Positions 51,211 to 59,877 of a DNA stretch of 64,000 bases are shown here, piece after piece. The notes beneath the pieces are model-generated. The model was not told the DNA's origin and did not search any database. It saw nothing but the letters and a program-made list of their open reading frames with translations. The position numbers were made by a program, and so were the translations under genes. Location of the stretch: the NCBI RefSeq assembly GCF_019049245.1, contig NZ_JAGMUK010000221.1, positions 192,607 through 256,606 on the forward strand, given 5' to 3'. Source of the stretch: Streptomyces sp. AC555_RSS877 (GTDB lineage Bacteria; Actinomycetota; Actinomycetes; Streptomycetales; Streptomycetaceae). The stretch's first letter is position 1. The number at the start of each line of letters is the position of its first letter.

Positions 51211-52579
51211 ACACCCCGATCCCGGCGCTGGCCCAGGGCAGGTCGAGCAGTTCCGTCTCCTGACCGGGCCGTGCCCCGCCCGGAGGGACGACGGCCAGGG
51301 CGTCGGCCGCCGCGATGCCCCGCAGCATCGCCGGGCCGTTGTAGTGCAGCGGCACGGCACAGTCACCGCGCAGGACCACGGGAATGAGCCGGGTGTCGTG
51401 CGGGTGCCCGTGCGCCTCGTCCCGCAGCGGCAGCGTGTACTGCTCCGGGGCGGGACGGGCCGCGAGGATGCGCAGCAGCGGCTCGGCGAGCGTGAGCAGT
51501 CCGGAGACGGCCGCGAGGGGGTTGCCGGGCAGTCCGACGAGGTGCTGGTTGCCCTTGGTGCGGGCCAACAGCATGGGGTGGCCGGGGCGCACCTTGACGC
51601 CGTCGACCAGGAGCTCGGCGCCGATGCGCTGAAGGGTGGGGTGGACGTGGTCGACGGGGCCGGAGGCGGTGCCGCCGGTGGTCACGATCAGGTCGGCACC
51701 GGAGGTGGTGATCGCCTTGTGGAGCGCCTTGGCGTCGTCACCGAGCCGGCGTACGGCGGTGACCTCGGCGCCGAGCGCGCGCAGCCAGGGCGGGAGCATC
51801 GGGCCGAGTGCGTCCCTGATCAGCCCGTCGTGCGGCCTGCCCTCGGTGAGCAGTTCGTCGCCGAGGACGAGGACCTCGACGCGGGGGCGGGGCACGGCGG
51901 TGACGGTGTCGTATCCGGCGGCCGCGGCCAGGCCGAGCACCGCCGGGGTGACGAGGGTGCCGGCCGGCAGGAGCTGGTCACCGCTGCGGCACTCCTGTCC
52001 GCGCGGGCGGATGTCCTGGCCGTGGGCCATCTCGCGGGTCGGGTGGAGGTGGCCCTTGGCGTCCGCGCGGCCGTGCTCGCTGCGCAGGACGGCGGTGGTG
52101 TCGAGGGGGATGCGGGCGCCGGTGGCGATCCGGACGGCCTCGCCGTCGGTGAGCGGATCGGGCTCCGCTTGCCCGGCGAGTACGCCCTCGTCCCGTACGG
52201 CCCAGGGGCCGGGGCCGGCGACCGCCCAGCCGTCCATCGCCGAGGTGTCGAAGGAGGGCAGGTCGGTGAGGGCGGTCAGGGGGGCGGCCAGCGTCAGTCC
52301 CAGGGCGTCGCCGAGCGTGACGGAGACGGGGGCCCGGTGGGCGCCGCGGCCGGCGGACCGGGCAGCGCGCTCGGCGATCTCGCGGGCCTTGGGCCAGGGG
52401 GTGGCCCGGTGGCGGGGGTCCGGTCGGTGGGAGGCCTCGGGGGGGCCGGCCTGCGGGGCGGGCACGTGATCACCGGCGGGGTGGCCGTTGCCTTCCTTCA
52501 CGAGGGCGAGCACCTCCTCGACGTCGAAGTCCTCCGCGTCGTCGGCGTCCTCACCGGTCCGGGCGGCGCGGGCGATCAT
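51200..52579 (-). CDS. moeA: Molybdopterin molybdenumtransferase (MoeA family)
   Basis: The 459-residue protein carries MoeA landmarks: LPSFDTSAMDGWAV, IATGARIPLDTTAVLRSEHG, the MoCF domain VLVLGDELLTEG...RDALGPMLPP and TTGGTASGPVDHVH, GVKVRPGHPMLLA and GLPGNPLAAVSG. It inserts molybdate into adenylated molybdopterin. A non-conserved 65-residue N-terminal region (acidic, then Pro/His-rich) precedes the domain. It overlaps the MobA-like gene (ATGA) and the potassium channel gene. Confidence 0.93.
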   Translation of the reverse strand: MIARAARTGEDADDAEDFDVEEVLALVKEGNGHPAGDHVPAPQAGPPEASHRPDPRHRATPWPKAREIAERAARSAGRGAHRAPVSVTLGDALGLTLAAPLTALTDLPSFDTSAMDGWAVAGPGPWAVRDEGVLAGQAEPDPLTDGEAVRIATGARIPLDTTAVLRSEHGRADAKGHLHPTREMAHGQDIRPRGQECRSGDQLLPAGTLVTPAVLGLAAAAGYDTVTAVPRPRVEVLVLGDELLTEGRPHDGLIRDALGPMLPPWLRALGAEVTAVRRLGDDAKALHKAITTSGADLIVTTGGTASGPVDHVHPTLQRIGAELLVDGVKVRPGHPMLLARTKGNQHLVGLPGNPLAAVSGLLTLAEPLLRILAARPAPEQYTLPLRDEAHGHPHDTRLIPVVLRGDCAVPLHYNGPAMLRGIAAADALAVVPPGGARPGQETELLDLPWASAGIGVCFT

Positions 52580-53493
52580 CCGGCGTCCGGTCGGGTGTCG
52601 GGCGTGGCGTCGGGGGCCACGTCCGGCTTGGCGTCGGCGGTGTTCTCGTCGGCCCAGCGGAGGGCGAGGGCGGCCGCCTTGCGGGACGCCTCCGCCACCG
52701 CCTCGGGGCCTCCCCCGGCCCGTGCTGCCGCGTAGCCGACGAGGAAGGTGGTCAGCGGTGCCGCCGGCCTCGCCACGCCGTGGGCGGCGTCACGGGCTAG
52801 GTCGAGCAGCACACCGGTGTCGACGTCGAGGTCGATGCCCAGCTCGTCCTTGACTGCGGAAATCCATTCATCCAACACGAGCCCATGCTCCCTGATACGT
52901 GCCCTGGCGGTGGCGATGTCGTCCCAGGTGTCGCAGTCGAACGACGCGACGGGGTCGGGGACGCGGGTGAGGTCGAGACCGGCGGTGAGCCGGCGCAGGG
53001 GCAGCCCCGTGGCGCTGCCGTGCGCTGCGACGAGGCCGGTCAGTTCCCGGCGCAGTGCGGGCGCGCGGTAGGCGGCCACCAGTGGCTGGTCGCGGCCGTC
53101 GCCGTCGGTGAGCAGCGCGCCCTCGGTGCCGGTGGCCCGCAGGGCGGCCAGCAGCCGCCGTACCGTCGCCTCGCCGAGGAACGGCAGGTCGGCCGAGAGG
53201 ACGACGACCTCGTCGGCCGTGGTGCGGCGCAGACCGGCGTCGAGTGCGGCCACCGGCCCGCCGCCGGGCGGGTCCTCACGCGCCCACGTCACCGGGCGCG
53301 CGGTCGGGCGCGGATCGGCGACGACGACGGTGCCGCGCGCGTCGGCGCAGGCGGCCAGCACTCGGTCGAGCAGTGCCCGCCCGCCCACCCGCACCCCGGG
53401 CTTGTCCGCACCGCCGAGCCGCCGGGCGGCACCGCCCGCGAGTACGACGGCGTCGTACGCGGCGACAGCGGCGGGCGGCTGGTTGGCGGTCAC
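52576..53493 (-). CDS. MobA-like nucleotidyltransferase fused to a DUF6457 domain
   Basis: The 305-residue product has an N-terminal NTP transferase (about 10-200: VVLAGGAARRLGGADKPGV, the GTP-binding loop, and VVVLSADLPFLGEATVRRL), typical of molybdenum cofactor guanylyltransferases, and a C-terminal helical DUF6457 domain (about 207-275: LDEWISAVKDELGIDLDVD, PAAPLTTFLVGYAAA). The two are separate genes in some actinobacteria. It probably makes the guanine dinucleotide form of the cofactor. The start is uncertain: GTG 53493 has a G-run touching it; GTG 53547 gives 18 more residues. Confidence 0.88.
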   Translation of the reverse strand: MTANQPPAAVAAYDAVVLAGGAARRLGGADKPGVRVGGRALLDRVLAACADARGTVVVADPRPTARPVTWAREDPPGGGPVAALDAGLRRTTADEVVVLSADLPFLGEATVRRLLAALRATGTEGALLTDGDGRDQPLVAAYRAPALRRELTGLVAAHGSATGLPLRRLTAGLDLTRVPDPVASFDCDTWDDIATARARIREHGLVLDEWISAVKDELGIDLDVDTGVLLDLARDAAHGVARPAAPLTTFLVGYAAARAGGGPEAVAEASRKAAALALRWADENTADAKPDVAPDATPDTRPDAG

Positions 53494-53574
53494 CCCCCGA
53501 GTATGCGTGCCGCCGCGATCACAGGGAACGCCGATCAAGGGGAACACGGCAGGGGCGGCGCGGTCACGACGTGA

Positions 53575-54906
53575 TCAGAGGGTGCGCAGCAGGACCGCCG
53601 GCTGTTCCACACAGTCCGCCACGTAGCGCAGGAAGCCGCCCGCCGTGCCGCCGTCGCACACCCGGTGGTCGAAGGTGAGCGACAGCTGGACCACCTGGCG
53701 CACCGCCAGCTCGCCCTCGTGCACCCACGGCTTGGGGACGATACGGCCGACGCCGAGCATGGCCGCCTCGGGGTGGTTGATGATCGGCGTGGAGCCGTCG
53801 ACGCCGAACACGCCGTAGTTGTTCAACGTGAAGGTGCCGCCGGTGAGCTCCCGGGGAGTGAGGGTGCCCTGGCGGGCCGACTCGGTCAGCCGGGCGAACT
53901 CCGCGGTCATCGACTGGGCGTCCCGTGCGTGCGCGTCCCGTACGACGGGCACGACGAGCCCCCGCTCGGTCTGCGCGGCGAACCCGAGGTGCACGGCGTC
54001 CAGCCGGACGATCTCCCTGGCCTCCAGGTCCACGGTGGAGTTGAGCTCGGGGTGGCGGGCCAGGGCGGCGGTGCAGATGCGGGCCAGCAGGGCGAGGAGG
54101 GAGATCTTCGGCCCGTCGGCGGCGTTCATCGCCGCACGTGCGTTCATGAGTTCCGTGGCGTCGGCGTCCACCCAGCAGGTGGCGTCCGGAATCTCGCGGC
54201 GGCTGCGGGAGAGCTTGTCGGCCGTGGCACCCAGGATGCCCTTGAGGGGGATGCGGGTGCCTCCGGCGGTCGCCGCGGAGGGGGCCGGGGTGGTGGCGGG
54301 CGCCACGGGCGCGTGCGTGTCGGCGGCCGGAACCGTCGTACGCCCTTGGGCCGCCGCCGCCCGCAGCGCGTACTCCACGTCGGCCCGCAGGATCAGGCCG
54401 TCGGGGCCGGAGCCGGTCAGTTCCCTGAGGTCGAGGCCGTTCTCGCGGGCGAGGCGCCGCACCAGCGGCGAGATCACCGGGATCGGGCCGTCCGCCGGCT
54501 CGGGGGCGTCGACGTGGCCGTCGGCCGCGGCGGTCGTCGGGGCCGGCTGTCCCGGCCGCACCCTGCCCCTGCGGGCCGGCGCCTGTGAGGTGCCGTAGCC
54601 GACCAGCACATTGCCCGAGCCCTCGCTCCGACCGCCGGAGGCCGGCGTGCCCACCGCGACCGTCAGCAGCGGGGCGCCGACGGGCAGTTCCGTGCCCTCC
54701 TCGCCGAAGCGGGCGGTGACGACACCGCCGTAGGGGCAGGGCACCTCGACCATCGCCTTGGCCGTCTCGACCTCGACGACCGGCTGGTCGACGACGACGA
54801 GGTCCCCGACCTCGACGAGCCAACGGACGATTCCCGCCTCGGTGAGCCCCTCCCCGAGGTCGGGGAGCCTGAACTCCAGGCTGTGCATGTCAGAAGCGTG
54901 TGCCAT
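53575..54906 (-). CDS. bkdC: Branched-chain keto acid dehydrogenase E2, operon 2
   Basis: The 443-residue acyltransferase has one lipoyl domain (Lys in VVEVETAKAMVEVP), a subunit-binding domain (ISPLVRRLARENGLDLRELT) and a catalytic domain ending LSLTFDHRVCDGGTAGGFL. Its ATG overlaps the E1 beta stop by one base (TGATG), implying coupling. It is only moderately similar to the operon 1 E2: the linker is shorter and the catalytic core differs (TCWVDADATELMNARAAMNA), so the substrate range may differ. E3 is encoded elsewhere. Confidence 0.94.
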   Translation of the reverse strand: MAHASDMHSLEFRLPDLGEGLTEAGIVRWLVEVGDLVVVDQPVVEVETAKAMVEVPCPYGGVVTARFGEEGTELPVGAPLLTVAVGTPASGGRSEGSGNVLVGYGTSQAPARRGRVRPGQPAPTTAAADGHVDAPEPADGPIPVISPLVRRLARENGLDLRELTGSGPDGLILRADVEYALRAAAAQGRTTVPAADTHAPVAPATTPAPSAATAGGTRIPLKGILGATADKLSRSRREIPDATCWVDADATELMNARAAMNAADGPKISLLALLARICTAALARHPELNSTVDLEAREIVRLDAVHLGFAAQTERGLVVPVVRDAHARDAQSMTAEFARLTESARQGTLTPRELTGGTFTLNNYGVFGVDGSTPIINHPEAAMLGVGRIVPKPWVHEGELAVRQVVQLSLTFDHRVCDGGTAGGFLRYVADCVEQPAVLLRTL

Positions 54907-55910
54907 CAGCCCTCGGCCTCCCATTGCAGACGCCCCACGGCGTCCAGGATCCGGTCCACGCCGGGCAGGTGGTGACGCTCCAGCATCGGCGGCGGGTAGG
55001 GAATGTCGAACCCCGCCACGCGCAGCACCGGCGCCTCCAGGTGGTGGAAGCAGCGCTCGGTGACACGGGCCGCGATCTCCCCGCCCGGGCCGCCGAACCC
55101 GCCCGACTCGTGTACGACGACCGCCCGCCCGGTCCGCCGTACCGAGGCGCAGACCGTCTCGTCGTCGAACGGCACCAGGGAGCGCAGGTCGACGACTTCG
55201 AGGTCCCACCCCTCGTCCCGGGCCGCCTCGGCGGCTTCGAGGCAGACGGGCACGGACGGTCCGTACGTGATGAGTGTGGCGCTCCGGCCCGAGCGCCGCA
55301 CCACCGCGCGGCCTATCGGTTCAACGGTCTGCGGGTCGTCCGGGTTCCAGGAGGCCTTGGACCAGTACAGGCGCTTGGGTTCGAGGAAGACGACCGGGTC
55401 GTCGGAGGCGATGGCGGCGCGCAGCAGGCCGTAGGCGTCGGCGACCGTGGCGGGCGTGACGACGTGGAGCCCGGGGGTCGCGATGTAGTACGCCTCGGAC
55501 GAGTCGCTGTGGTGCTCGACTCCGCCGATGCCGCCGCCGTAGGGGACGCGGATGGTGAGCGGGAGTGGCAGCGCGCCGCGGGTGCGGTTGCGCATCCTTG
55601 AGACATGGCTGATCAGTTGCTCGAACGCCGGGTAGGCGAACGCGTCGAACTGCATCTCCACGACCGGGCGCAGCCCGTACATCGCCATGCCGACGGCCGT
55701 GCCGAGGATGCCGGCCTCGGCGAGCGGGGTGTCCGTGCAGCGGTCCTCTCCGAACTCCTTGGCGAGGCCGTCGGTGACGCGGAAGACTCCCCCGAGGGTG
55801 CCGACGTCCTCGCCCATGACGTGCACGGTCGGGTCGGCGGCCATGGCGTCGCGCATCGCGCGCGTGAGGGCCTGCGCCATGGTGGCCGGCTTGAGGGCGA
55901 CGGTGGTCAT
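54906..55910 (-). CDS. bkdB: Branched-chain keto acid dehydrogenase E1 beta, operon 2
   Basis: A 334-residue transketolase-like subunit with VMGEDVGTLGGVFRVTDGLA, CTDTPLAEAGILGTAVG, IRVPYGGGIGGVEHHSDSSE and DLRSLVPFDDETVCASVRRT. It overlaps the E1 alpha stop (ATGA) and E2 start. With the alpha subunit it decarboxylates branched-chain 2-oxo acids and acylates the E2 lipoyl arm. It is a paralogue of the operon 1 subunit. Confidence 0.95.
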   Translation of the reverse strand: MTTVALKPATMAQALTRAMRDAMAADPTVHVMGEDVGTLGGVFRVTDGLAKEFGEDRCTDTPLAEAGILGTAVGMAMYGLRPVVEMQFDAFAYPAFEQLISHVSRMRNRTRGALPLPLTIRVPYGGGIGGVEHHSDSSEAYYIATPGLHVVTPATVADAYGLLRAAIASDDPVVFLEPKRLYWSKASWNPDDPQTVEPIGRAVVRRSGRSATLITYGPSVPVCLEAAEAARDEGWDLEVVDLRSLVPFDDETVCASVRRTGRAVVVHESGGFGGPGGEIAARVTERCFHHLEAPVLRVAGFDIPYPPPMLERHHLPGVDRILDAVGRLQWEAEG

Positions 55911-57043
55911 CGGTGCGGCCCTTCCTGTTCCGCCGCCAGCTCGGCCCGCAGCTGGGCCTGCTGCTCGCGCAGTTGCGGGGTGGGCTCGGCGTACACGTGG
56001 GCGAACAGGTCCATGGGGTCGAGCGGCGGGTCCTGGTTCATGCGCTCGCGCAGGTCTGCGGCCATGGCCTCGGCGGCGTCGCGCGCGGCCTGGATGCCGC
56101 TGTCGTCGATCAGGCCGCGTTCGGTGAGTTCGTGCTCCAGGAGGACGATCGGGTCGTGGTCGCGCCAGGTGTCGACCTCCGCGTCGCCGCGGTAGCGGGT
56201 CGCGTCGTCGGCGTTGGTGTGGGCCTCGACGCGGTAGGTGATGGCCTCGACCAGGGTGGGGCCGCCGCCCGCGCGCGCGTGCCGTACGGCGTCGGAGAGG
56301 ACCTCGTGCACGGCGGCGGCGTCGTTGCCGTCGACCAGGCGGCCGGGCATGCCGTAGCCGACGGCCTTGTGTGCCAGCGACGGGGCCGCGGTCTGCTTGG
56401 CGAGCGGGACGGAGATCGCGAAGCCGTTGTTCTGGACGAGGAAGACGACCGGGGCCTGCCAGACGGCGGCGAAGTTCAGCGCCTCGTGGAAGTCGCCCTC
56501 GCTGGAGCCGCCGTCGCCGACCATCGCCAGCGCGACCACGTCGTCGCCCTTGAGGCGGGCGGCGTGCGCGAGGCCGACGGCGTGCGGAAGCTGGGTGGCG
56601 AGCGGGGTGCACAGGGGCGCCACGCGGTGCTCGCGCGGGTCGTAGCCGGTGTGCCAGTCGCCGCGCAGCAGGGTGAGGGCCTGCACGGGGTCGAGGCCGC
56701 GGGCGACGGCCGCGAGGGTGTCGCGGTAGCTGGGGAAGAGCCAGTCGCGGTCCTCCAGGACCAGCGCCGCGGCGACCTGACAGGCCTCCTGGCCGGTGCT
56801 GGACGGGTAGACCGCCAGACGGCCCTGCTTGGTGAGGGCGGTGGCCTGCGCGTTGTACCGGCGGCCGCGCACCAGCTCGGCGTGGAGCCGGCGCAGCAGC
56901 CCGGGATCGGCCTGTGCGGCCGCCTCGGTGCCGAGTACGCGGTACGGACGTGCGTCGGGCAGCAGCGGCGCGGGGTCCGTGCGCGGCTGCCAGGCGGGCG
57001 GCGGGGTCGGCTTGTAGGCGCCCCGCTGCTCCATGACCGTCAT
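55907..57043 (-). CDS. bkdA: Branched-chain keto acid dehydrogenase E1 alpha, operon 2
   Basis: The 378-residue ThDP subunit has MVGDGGSSEGDFHEALNFAA...FLVQNN and RVEAHTNADDATRYRGDAE. Unlike its operon 1 paralogue it has no Lys/Ala-rich N-terminal tail. ATG 57043 is preceded by GAGGAGGTG. It heads the operon; an Lrp-type regulator gene is divergent 174 bases away, and the gap contains a PaaR-like operator (57099-57120) and a DnaA-box sequence. Confidence 0.95.
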   Translation of the reverse strand: MTVMEQRGAYKPTPPPAWQPRTDPAPLLPDARPYRVLGTEAAAQADPGLLRRLHAELVRGRRYNAQATALTKQGRLAVYPSSTGQEACQVAAALVLEDRDWLFPSYRDTLAAVARGLDPVQALTLLRGDWHTGYDPREHRVAPLCTPLATQLPHAVGLAHAARLKGDDVVALAMVGDGGSSEGDFHEALNFAAVWQAPVVFLVQNNGFAISVPLAKQTAAPSLAHKAVGYGMPGRLVDGNDAAAVHEVLSDAVRHARAGGGPTLVEAITYRVEAHTNADDATRYRGDAEVDTWRDHDPIVLLEHELTERGLIDDSGIQAARDAAEAMAADLRERMNQDPPLDPMDLFAHVYAEPTPQLREQQAQLRAELAAEQEGPHR

Positions 57044-57098
57044 GACGGCACCTCCTCGTGGGAGCGGCTTCAGGCGCGCCACGGATGTGATGCGCCTC

Positions 57099-57120
57099 AC
57101 CTACCGATTGTTCGGTCGTC
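57099..57120. promoter_or_regulatory. PaaR/TetR-like operator in the bkd2/bkdR promoter
   Basis: The 22-base site contains ACCTACCGATTGTTCGGT followed by CGTC. It matches the site at 59878-59899 at 17 of 22 positions, with the same ACCG/CGGT inverted core. Confidence 0.65.
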
Positions 57121-57150
57121 GGCACATTTTGGCTACCGGCACCCGCAGGC

Positions 57151-57159
57151 TGTGGACAA
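57151..57159 (-). other. DnaA-box match
   Basis: TGTGGACAA is the reverse complement of TTGTCCACA, the DnaA box reported for Streptomyces. It is a single perfect copy in the bkdA2/bkdR intergenic region. One 9-mer could arise by chance. Confidence 0.4.
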
Positions 57160-57217
57160 ACGGTTCTGCACAGCCTCAAATGAACGCAGTACGTCCATGG
57201 CGGAGAGGCGGGGGCAC

Positions 57218-57718
57218 GTGGCATCTGAACAAATGGCCGAGCGCCCGGAAGGCAGCGGCCCCGAGCCACCCGCGCGTCCACTCGACGCGATCGATCTGGA
57301 CATCCTGCAGATGCTTCAGGCGGACGGCCGCGCGTCCATAAGGTCGGTCGCCGAACGCGTCCATGTCTCGCGTGCCAATGCCTACGCCCGCATCAACCGC
57401 CTCATCGAGGACGGCGTGATCCGCGGCTTCGGGGCCCGCGTCAACCACGAACGCGCCGGTCAGGGCACTTCGGCGTACATCACCCTGAAGATCGTCCAGA
57501 ACTCCTGGCGCACGGTGCGGGAACAGCTCAGGCAACTGCCCGGCGCCTCCCACATCGCCCTGGTGGGCGGCGACTTCGACGTCCTGCTGCTGGTACACAC
57601 CTCCGACAACAGGGCGCTGCGCGAGCTGGTGCTGACCCGGCTCCAGGCGATTCCCGAGGTGCTCAGTACGCGCACCCTGCTGGTCTTCGAGGAGGAGGAC
57701 CTGGAGCCGCAGGGCTGA
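57218..57718 (+). CDS. bkdR: Lrp/AsnC family regulator (BkdR-like)
   Basis: The 166-residue regulator has a winged helix-turn-helix (LDAIDLDILQMLQADGRASI, VAERVHVSRANAYARINRLI) and a C-terminal RAM ligand domain (ITLKIVQNSWRTVREQLRQL, HIALVGGDFDVLLLVHT). It is divergent from bkd operon 2, the position of the Lrp-type bkdR of Streptomyces, and likely senses a branched amino acid or keto acid. GTG 57218 lies after a GAGAGGCGGGG site; ATG 57197 is an alternative adding seven residues. It is convergent with the TetR gene, 2 bases apart. Confidence 0.92.
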   Translation: MASEQMAERPEGSGPEPPARPLDAIDLDILQMLQADGRASIRSVAERVHVSRANAYARINRLIEDGVIRGFGARVNHERAGQGTSAYITLKIVQNSWRTVREQLRQLPGASHIALVGGDFDVLLLVHTSDNRALRELVLTRLQAIPEVLSTRTLLVFEEEDLEPQG

Positions 57719-57720
57719 CG

Positions 57721-58311
57721 TCAGCGCTCCTTGCGAAGCCCCGAGAACACCAACCGCGCGACGGCGTCGGCGACCTCGCGCTCGTTCATGCCCCGACCGT
57801 CCGGCCGGTACCACTCCACGATCGAGTTGATCATCCCGAAGACGAGCCTCGTCGCGAGCCGTACCTCCACGTCGCCGCGCACGTCCCCGTCGGCCGCCGC
57901 CGCCTTCAGCAGCTCGGCGACCCGGTGGTCGAAGTCGCGGCGCCGCTCCAGGGCCCACCGCTCGGTGCCGGTGTTGCCGCGCACCCGCAGCAGCAGGGTC
58001 ACGTACGGCAGCTCCGCTATGAGCACCTCGACCATGCGCCGTACGACGTACTCCAGACACTCCGCGGCGCTCCCCACGCGCGCGGGCTCCTCGTCGAGGA
58101 TCCCGAAGAGGCCGTCCAGCGCGCGGCTCACGGCACGGCGCAGCAGCTCCTCCTTGCCTGAGACGTGGTGATAGATCGACGACTTGGAGATGCCGGCCGC
58201 CTTGGACAGGTGCTCCATGGAGGTGCCGTCGTAGCCGCGCTCGTTGAAGACCTGGACGGCGACGGACAGCAGCGTCTGCGGGGTGTACGTGTCGCGCTTG
58301 GCGGTGGTCAT
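57721..58311 (-). CDS. TetR family regulator (PaaR-like)
   Basis: The 196-residue repressor has a TetR N-terminal domain (about 10-60: LLSVAVQVFNERGYDGTSME, AAGISKSSIYHHVSGKEEL) and a helical ligand domain. It is the second gene of an operon with the 3-hydroxyacyl-CoA dehydrogenase (ATGA overlap), next to paaN. Acyl-CoA-responsive TetR proteins are typical there. Matching 22-bp palindromes in the paaN/paaH gap and in the bkd2/bkdR gap suggest that it controls both sets. Confidence 0.92.
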   Translation of the reverse strand: MTTAKRDTYTPQTLLSVAVQVFNERGYDGTSMEHLSKAAGISKSSIYHHVSGKEELLRRAVSRALDGLFGILDEEPARVGSAAECLEYVVRRMVEVLIAELPYVTLLLRVRGNTGTERWALERRRDFDHRVAELLKAAAADGDVRGDVEVRLATRLVFGMINSIVEWYRPDGRGMNEREVADAVARLVFSGLRKER

Positions 58312-59825
58312 GAGGTGCTGCCCTCCCGCTTGTCGGTCGCGTACGCGTGGCGGTACAGCGCGAGGGACGGTGCGTAGCGCCCCGAAGGGTCACGCATGTG
58401 CAGGTCGTCGAGGAGGGCGTAGGCCCAGTTGCGGCCGAGCCTGCGGCTCCACTCGAAGGGGCCGAGGGGGTAGTTGACCCCGAGCCGCATCGCGGTGTCG
58501 ATGTCCTCCTTGGTGGCCACGCCCTTGGCGACGGCGTCGTGCGCGAGGTCGACGATGCGCGCGACCGTCCGGGCGACGATCATGCCGGGGACGTCGCCGA
58601 TGACGCTGACCTGCTTGCCGAGCGCCTGGAAGAGGCCGGTGGCCTCGGCGAGGGTCTGCTGGGAGGTGTCCTGGGAGGCGGACAGGGCGATGCGGGTGGC
58701 GCGCCGGTAGTCGAGCGCGAGGTCGAAGTAGACGACGTCCCGGAACTCGACCGAGGTCTGTCCGTCGGCGAGGGCGAGTTGGCCGCCGCTCGGCAGCACC
58801 AGGCGGGTGCCGTGGTCCTCTTCGTCCTCGCGGACCGGGATGCCCGCCTCCCGGATCAGGTTGAGCAGTTCGGAGGCCGGGCCCAGGTCGCCCTCGGCGG
58901 CGACGTACGCGGGCGGCTGGGCCGGCTCCGCGGTGTGCGGTTCGGGGCGGTCGGCGTCCTCGGAGTGGTCGTACCAGCCGTGTCCGGTCTTGCGGCCGAG
59001 CCGGCCCGACTCGACCAGGCGGCGCTGGGCGAGCGACGGCGCGAAGCGCACGTCCTGGAAGAAGGCCTGCCACACGGAGTGGGTGACCGACTCGTTGACG
59101 TCCTGGCCGATGAGGTCGGTGAGTTCGAAGGCGCCCATCTTGAAGCCGCCGCACTCGCGCAGGACGGCGTCGATGGTGGCCGGTTCGGCGCCCTGGGCCT
59201 CGTGGACCGCGAAGGCCTCGGCGTAGAAGGGCCGGGCGATGCGGTTGACGATGAAGCCCGGGGTGTCGGCGCAGGCGACCGGGGTCTTGCCCCAGGCGCG
59301 GGCCATCTCGTACGCGCGCGTGGCCGACGTGACGTCGGTGGCGAAGCCCGAGACGACCTCCACGAGGGGCAGCAGTGGTGCGGGGTTGAAGAAGTGCAGG
59401 CCCACCAGGCGGCCCGGGTTGCGCAGGGCGCCGCCGATGGCGGTGACCGACAAGGACGAGGTATTGGTGGCGAGCAGACAGTCCTCGCCGACGATGTCCT
59501 CCAGCGCGCGGAACAGCTCCTGCTTGGCGTCCAGCCGCTCCAGGACGGCCTCGACGACCAGGGCGCAGTCGGCGAGGTCGGCGAGGTTCTGTGCGGGCAG
59601 CAGGCGGGCGCGGGCGGCGTCCCGGTCGGCGCCGCCGAGCCGGTCCTTCTCGACGAGCCGGTCCAGGCGTGCGCCGATCGCGTCGGCTGCCTCCTGCGCC
59701 CGGCCGGGGGCGGCGTCGTACAGGCGTACGGAATGGCCGGCGACCAACGCGACCTGGGCGATGCCCTGGCCCATGGTGCCGGTGCCGACGACGGCCACGG
59801 GGCTGCTGAGGTCGAGTGCTGTCAT
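58308..59825 (-). CDS. paaH: 3-hydroxyacyl-CoA dehydrogenase (PaaH-like, two C-terminal domains)
   Basis: The 505-residue NAD-dependent enzyme has an N-terminal Rossmann domain (VAVVGTGTMGQGIAQVALVA), VVEAVLERLDAKQELFRALE, catalytic HFFNPAPLLPLVEVV, FIVNRIARPFYAEAF, then two 3HCDH C-terminal domains (about 190-280 and 410-490). This length and duplicated tail are typical of 3-hydroxyadipyl-CoA dehydrogenase in phenylacetate breakdown, though other beta-oxidation roles are possible. It shares a divergent promoter with paaN. Confidence 0.9.
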   Translation of the reverse strand: MTALDLSSPVAVVGTGTMGQGIAQVALVAGHSVRLYDAAPGRAQEAADAIGARLDRLVEKDRLGGADRDAARARLLPAQNLADLADCALVVEAVLERLDAKQELFRALEDIVGEDCLLATNTSSLSVTAIGGALRNPGRLVGLHFFNPAPLLPLVEVVSGFATDVTSATRAYEMARAWGKTPVACADTPGFIVNRIARPFYAEAFAVHEAQGAEPATIDAVLRECGGFKMGAFELTDLIGQDVNESVTHSVWQAFFQDVRFAPSLAQRRLVESGRLGRKTGHGWYDHSEDADRPEPHTAEPAQPPAYVAAEGDLGPASELLNLIREAGIPVREDEEDHGTRLVLPSGGQLALADGQTSVEFRDVVYFDLALDYRRATRIALSASQDTSQQTLAEATGLFQALGKQVSVIGDVPGMIVARTVARIVDLAHDAVAKGVATKEDIDTAMRLGVNYPLGPFEWSRRLGRNWAYALLDDLHMRDPSGRYAPSLALYRHAYATDKREGSTS

Positions 59826-59848
59826 GTGCGCGATCCTCCCGCACGGGG

Positions 59849-59857
59849 TTTTCCACA
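59849..59857 (+). other. DnaA-box-like 9-mer
   Basis: TTTTCCACA is one base from TTGTCCACA; it lies in the paaH/paaN intergenic region. Weak evidence taken alone. Confidence 0.25.
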
Positions 59858-59877
59858 GATGCGGCGGACCCCCTTGT

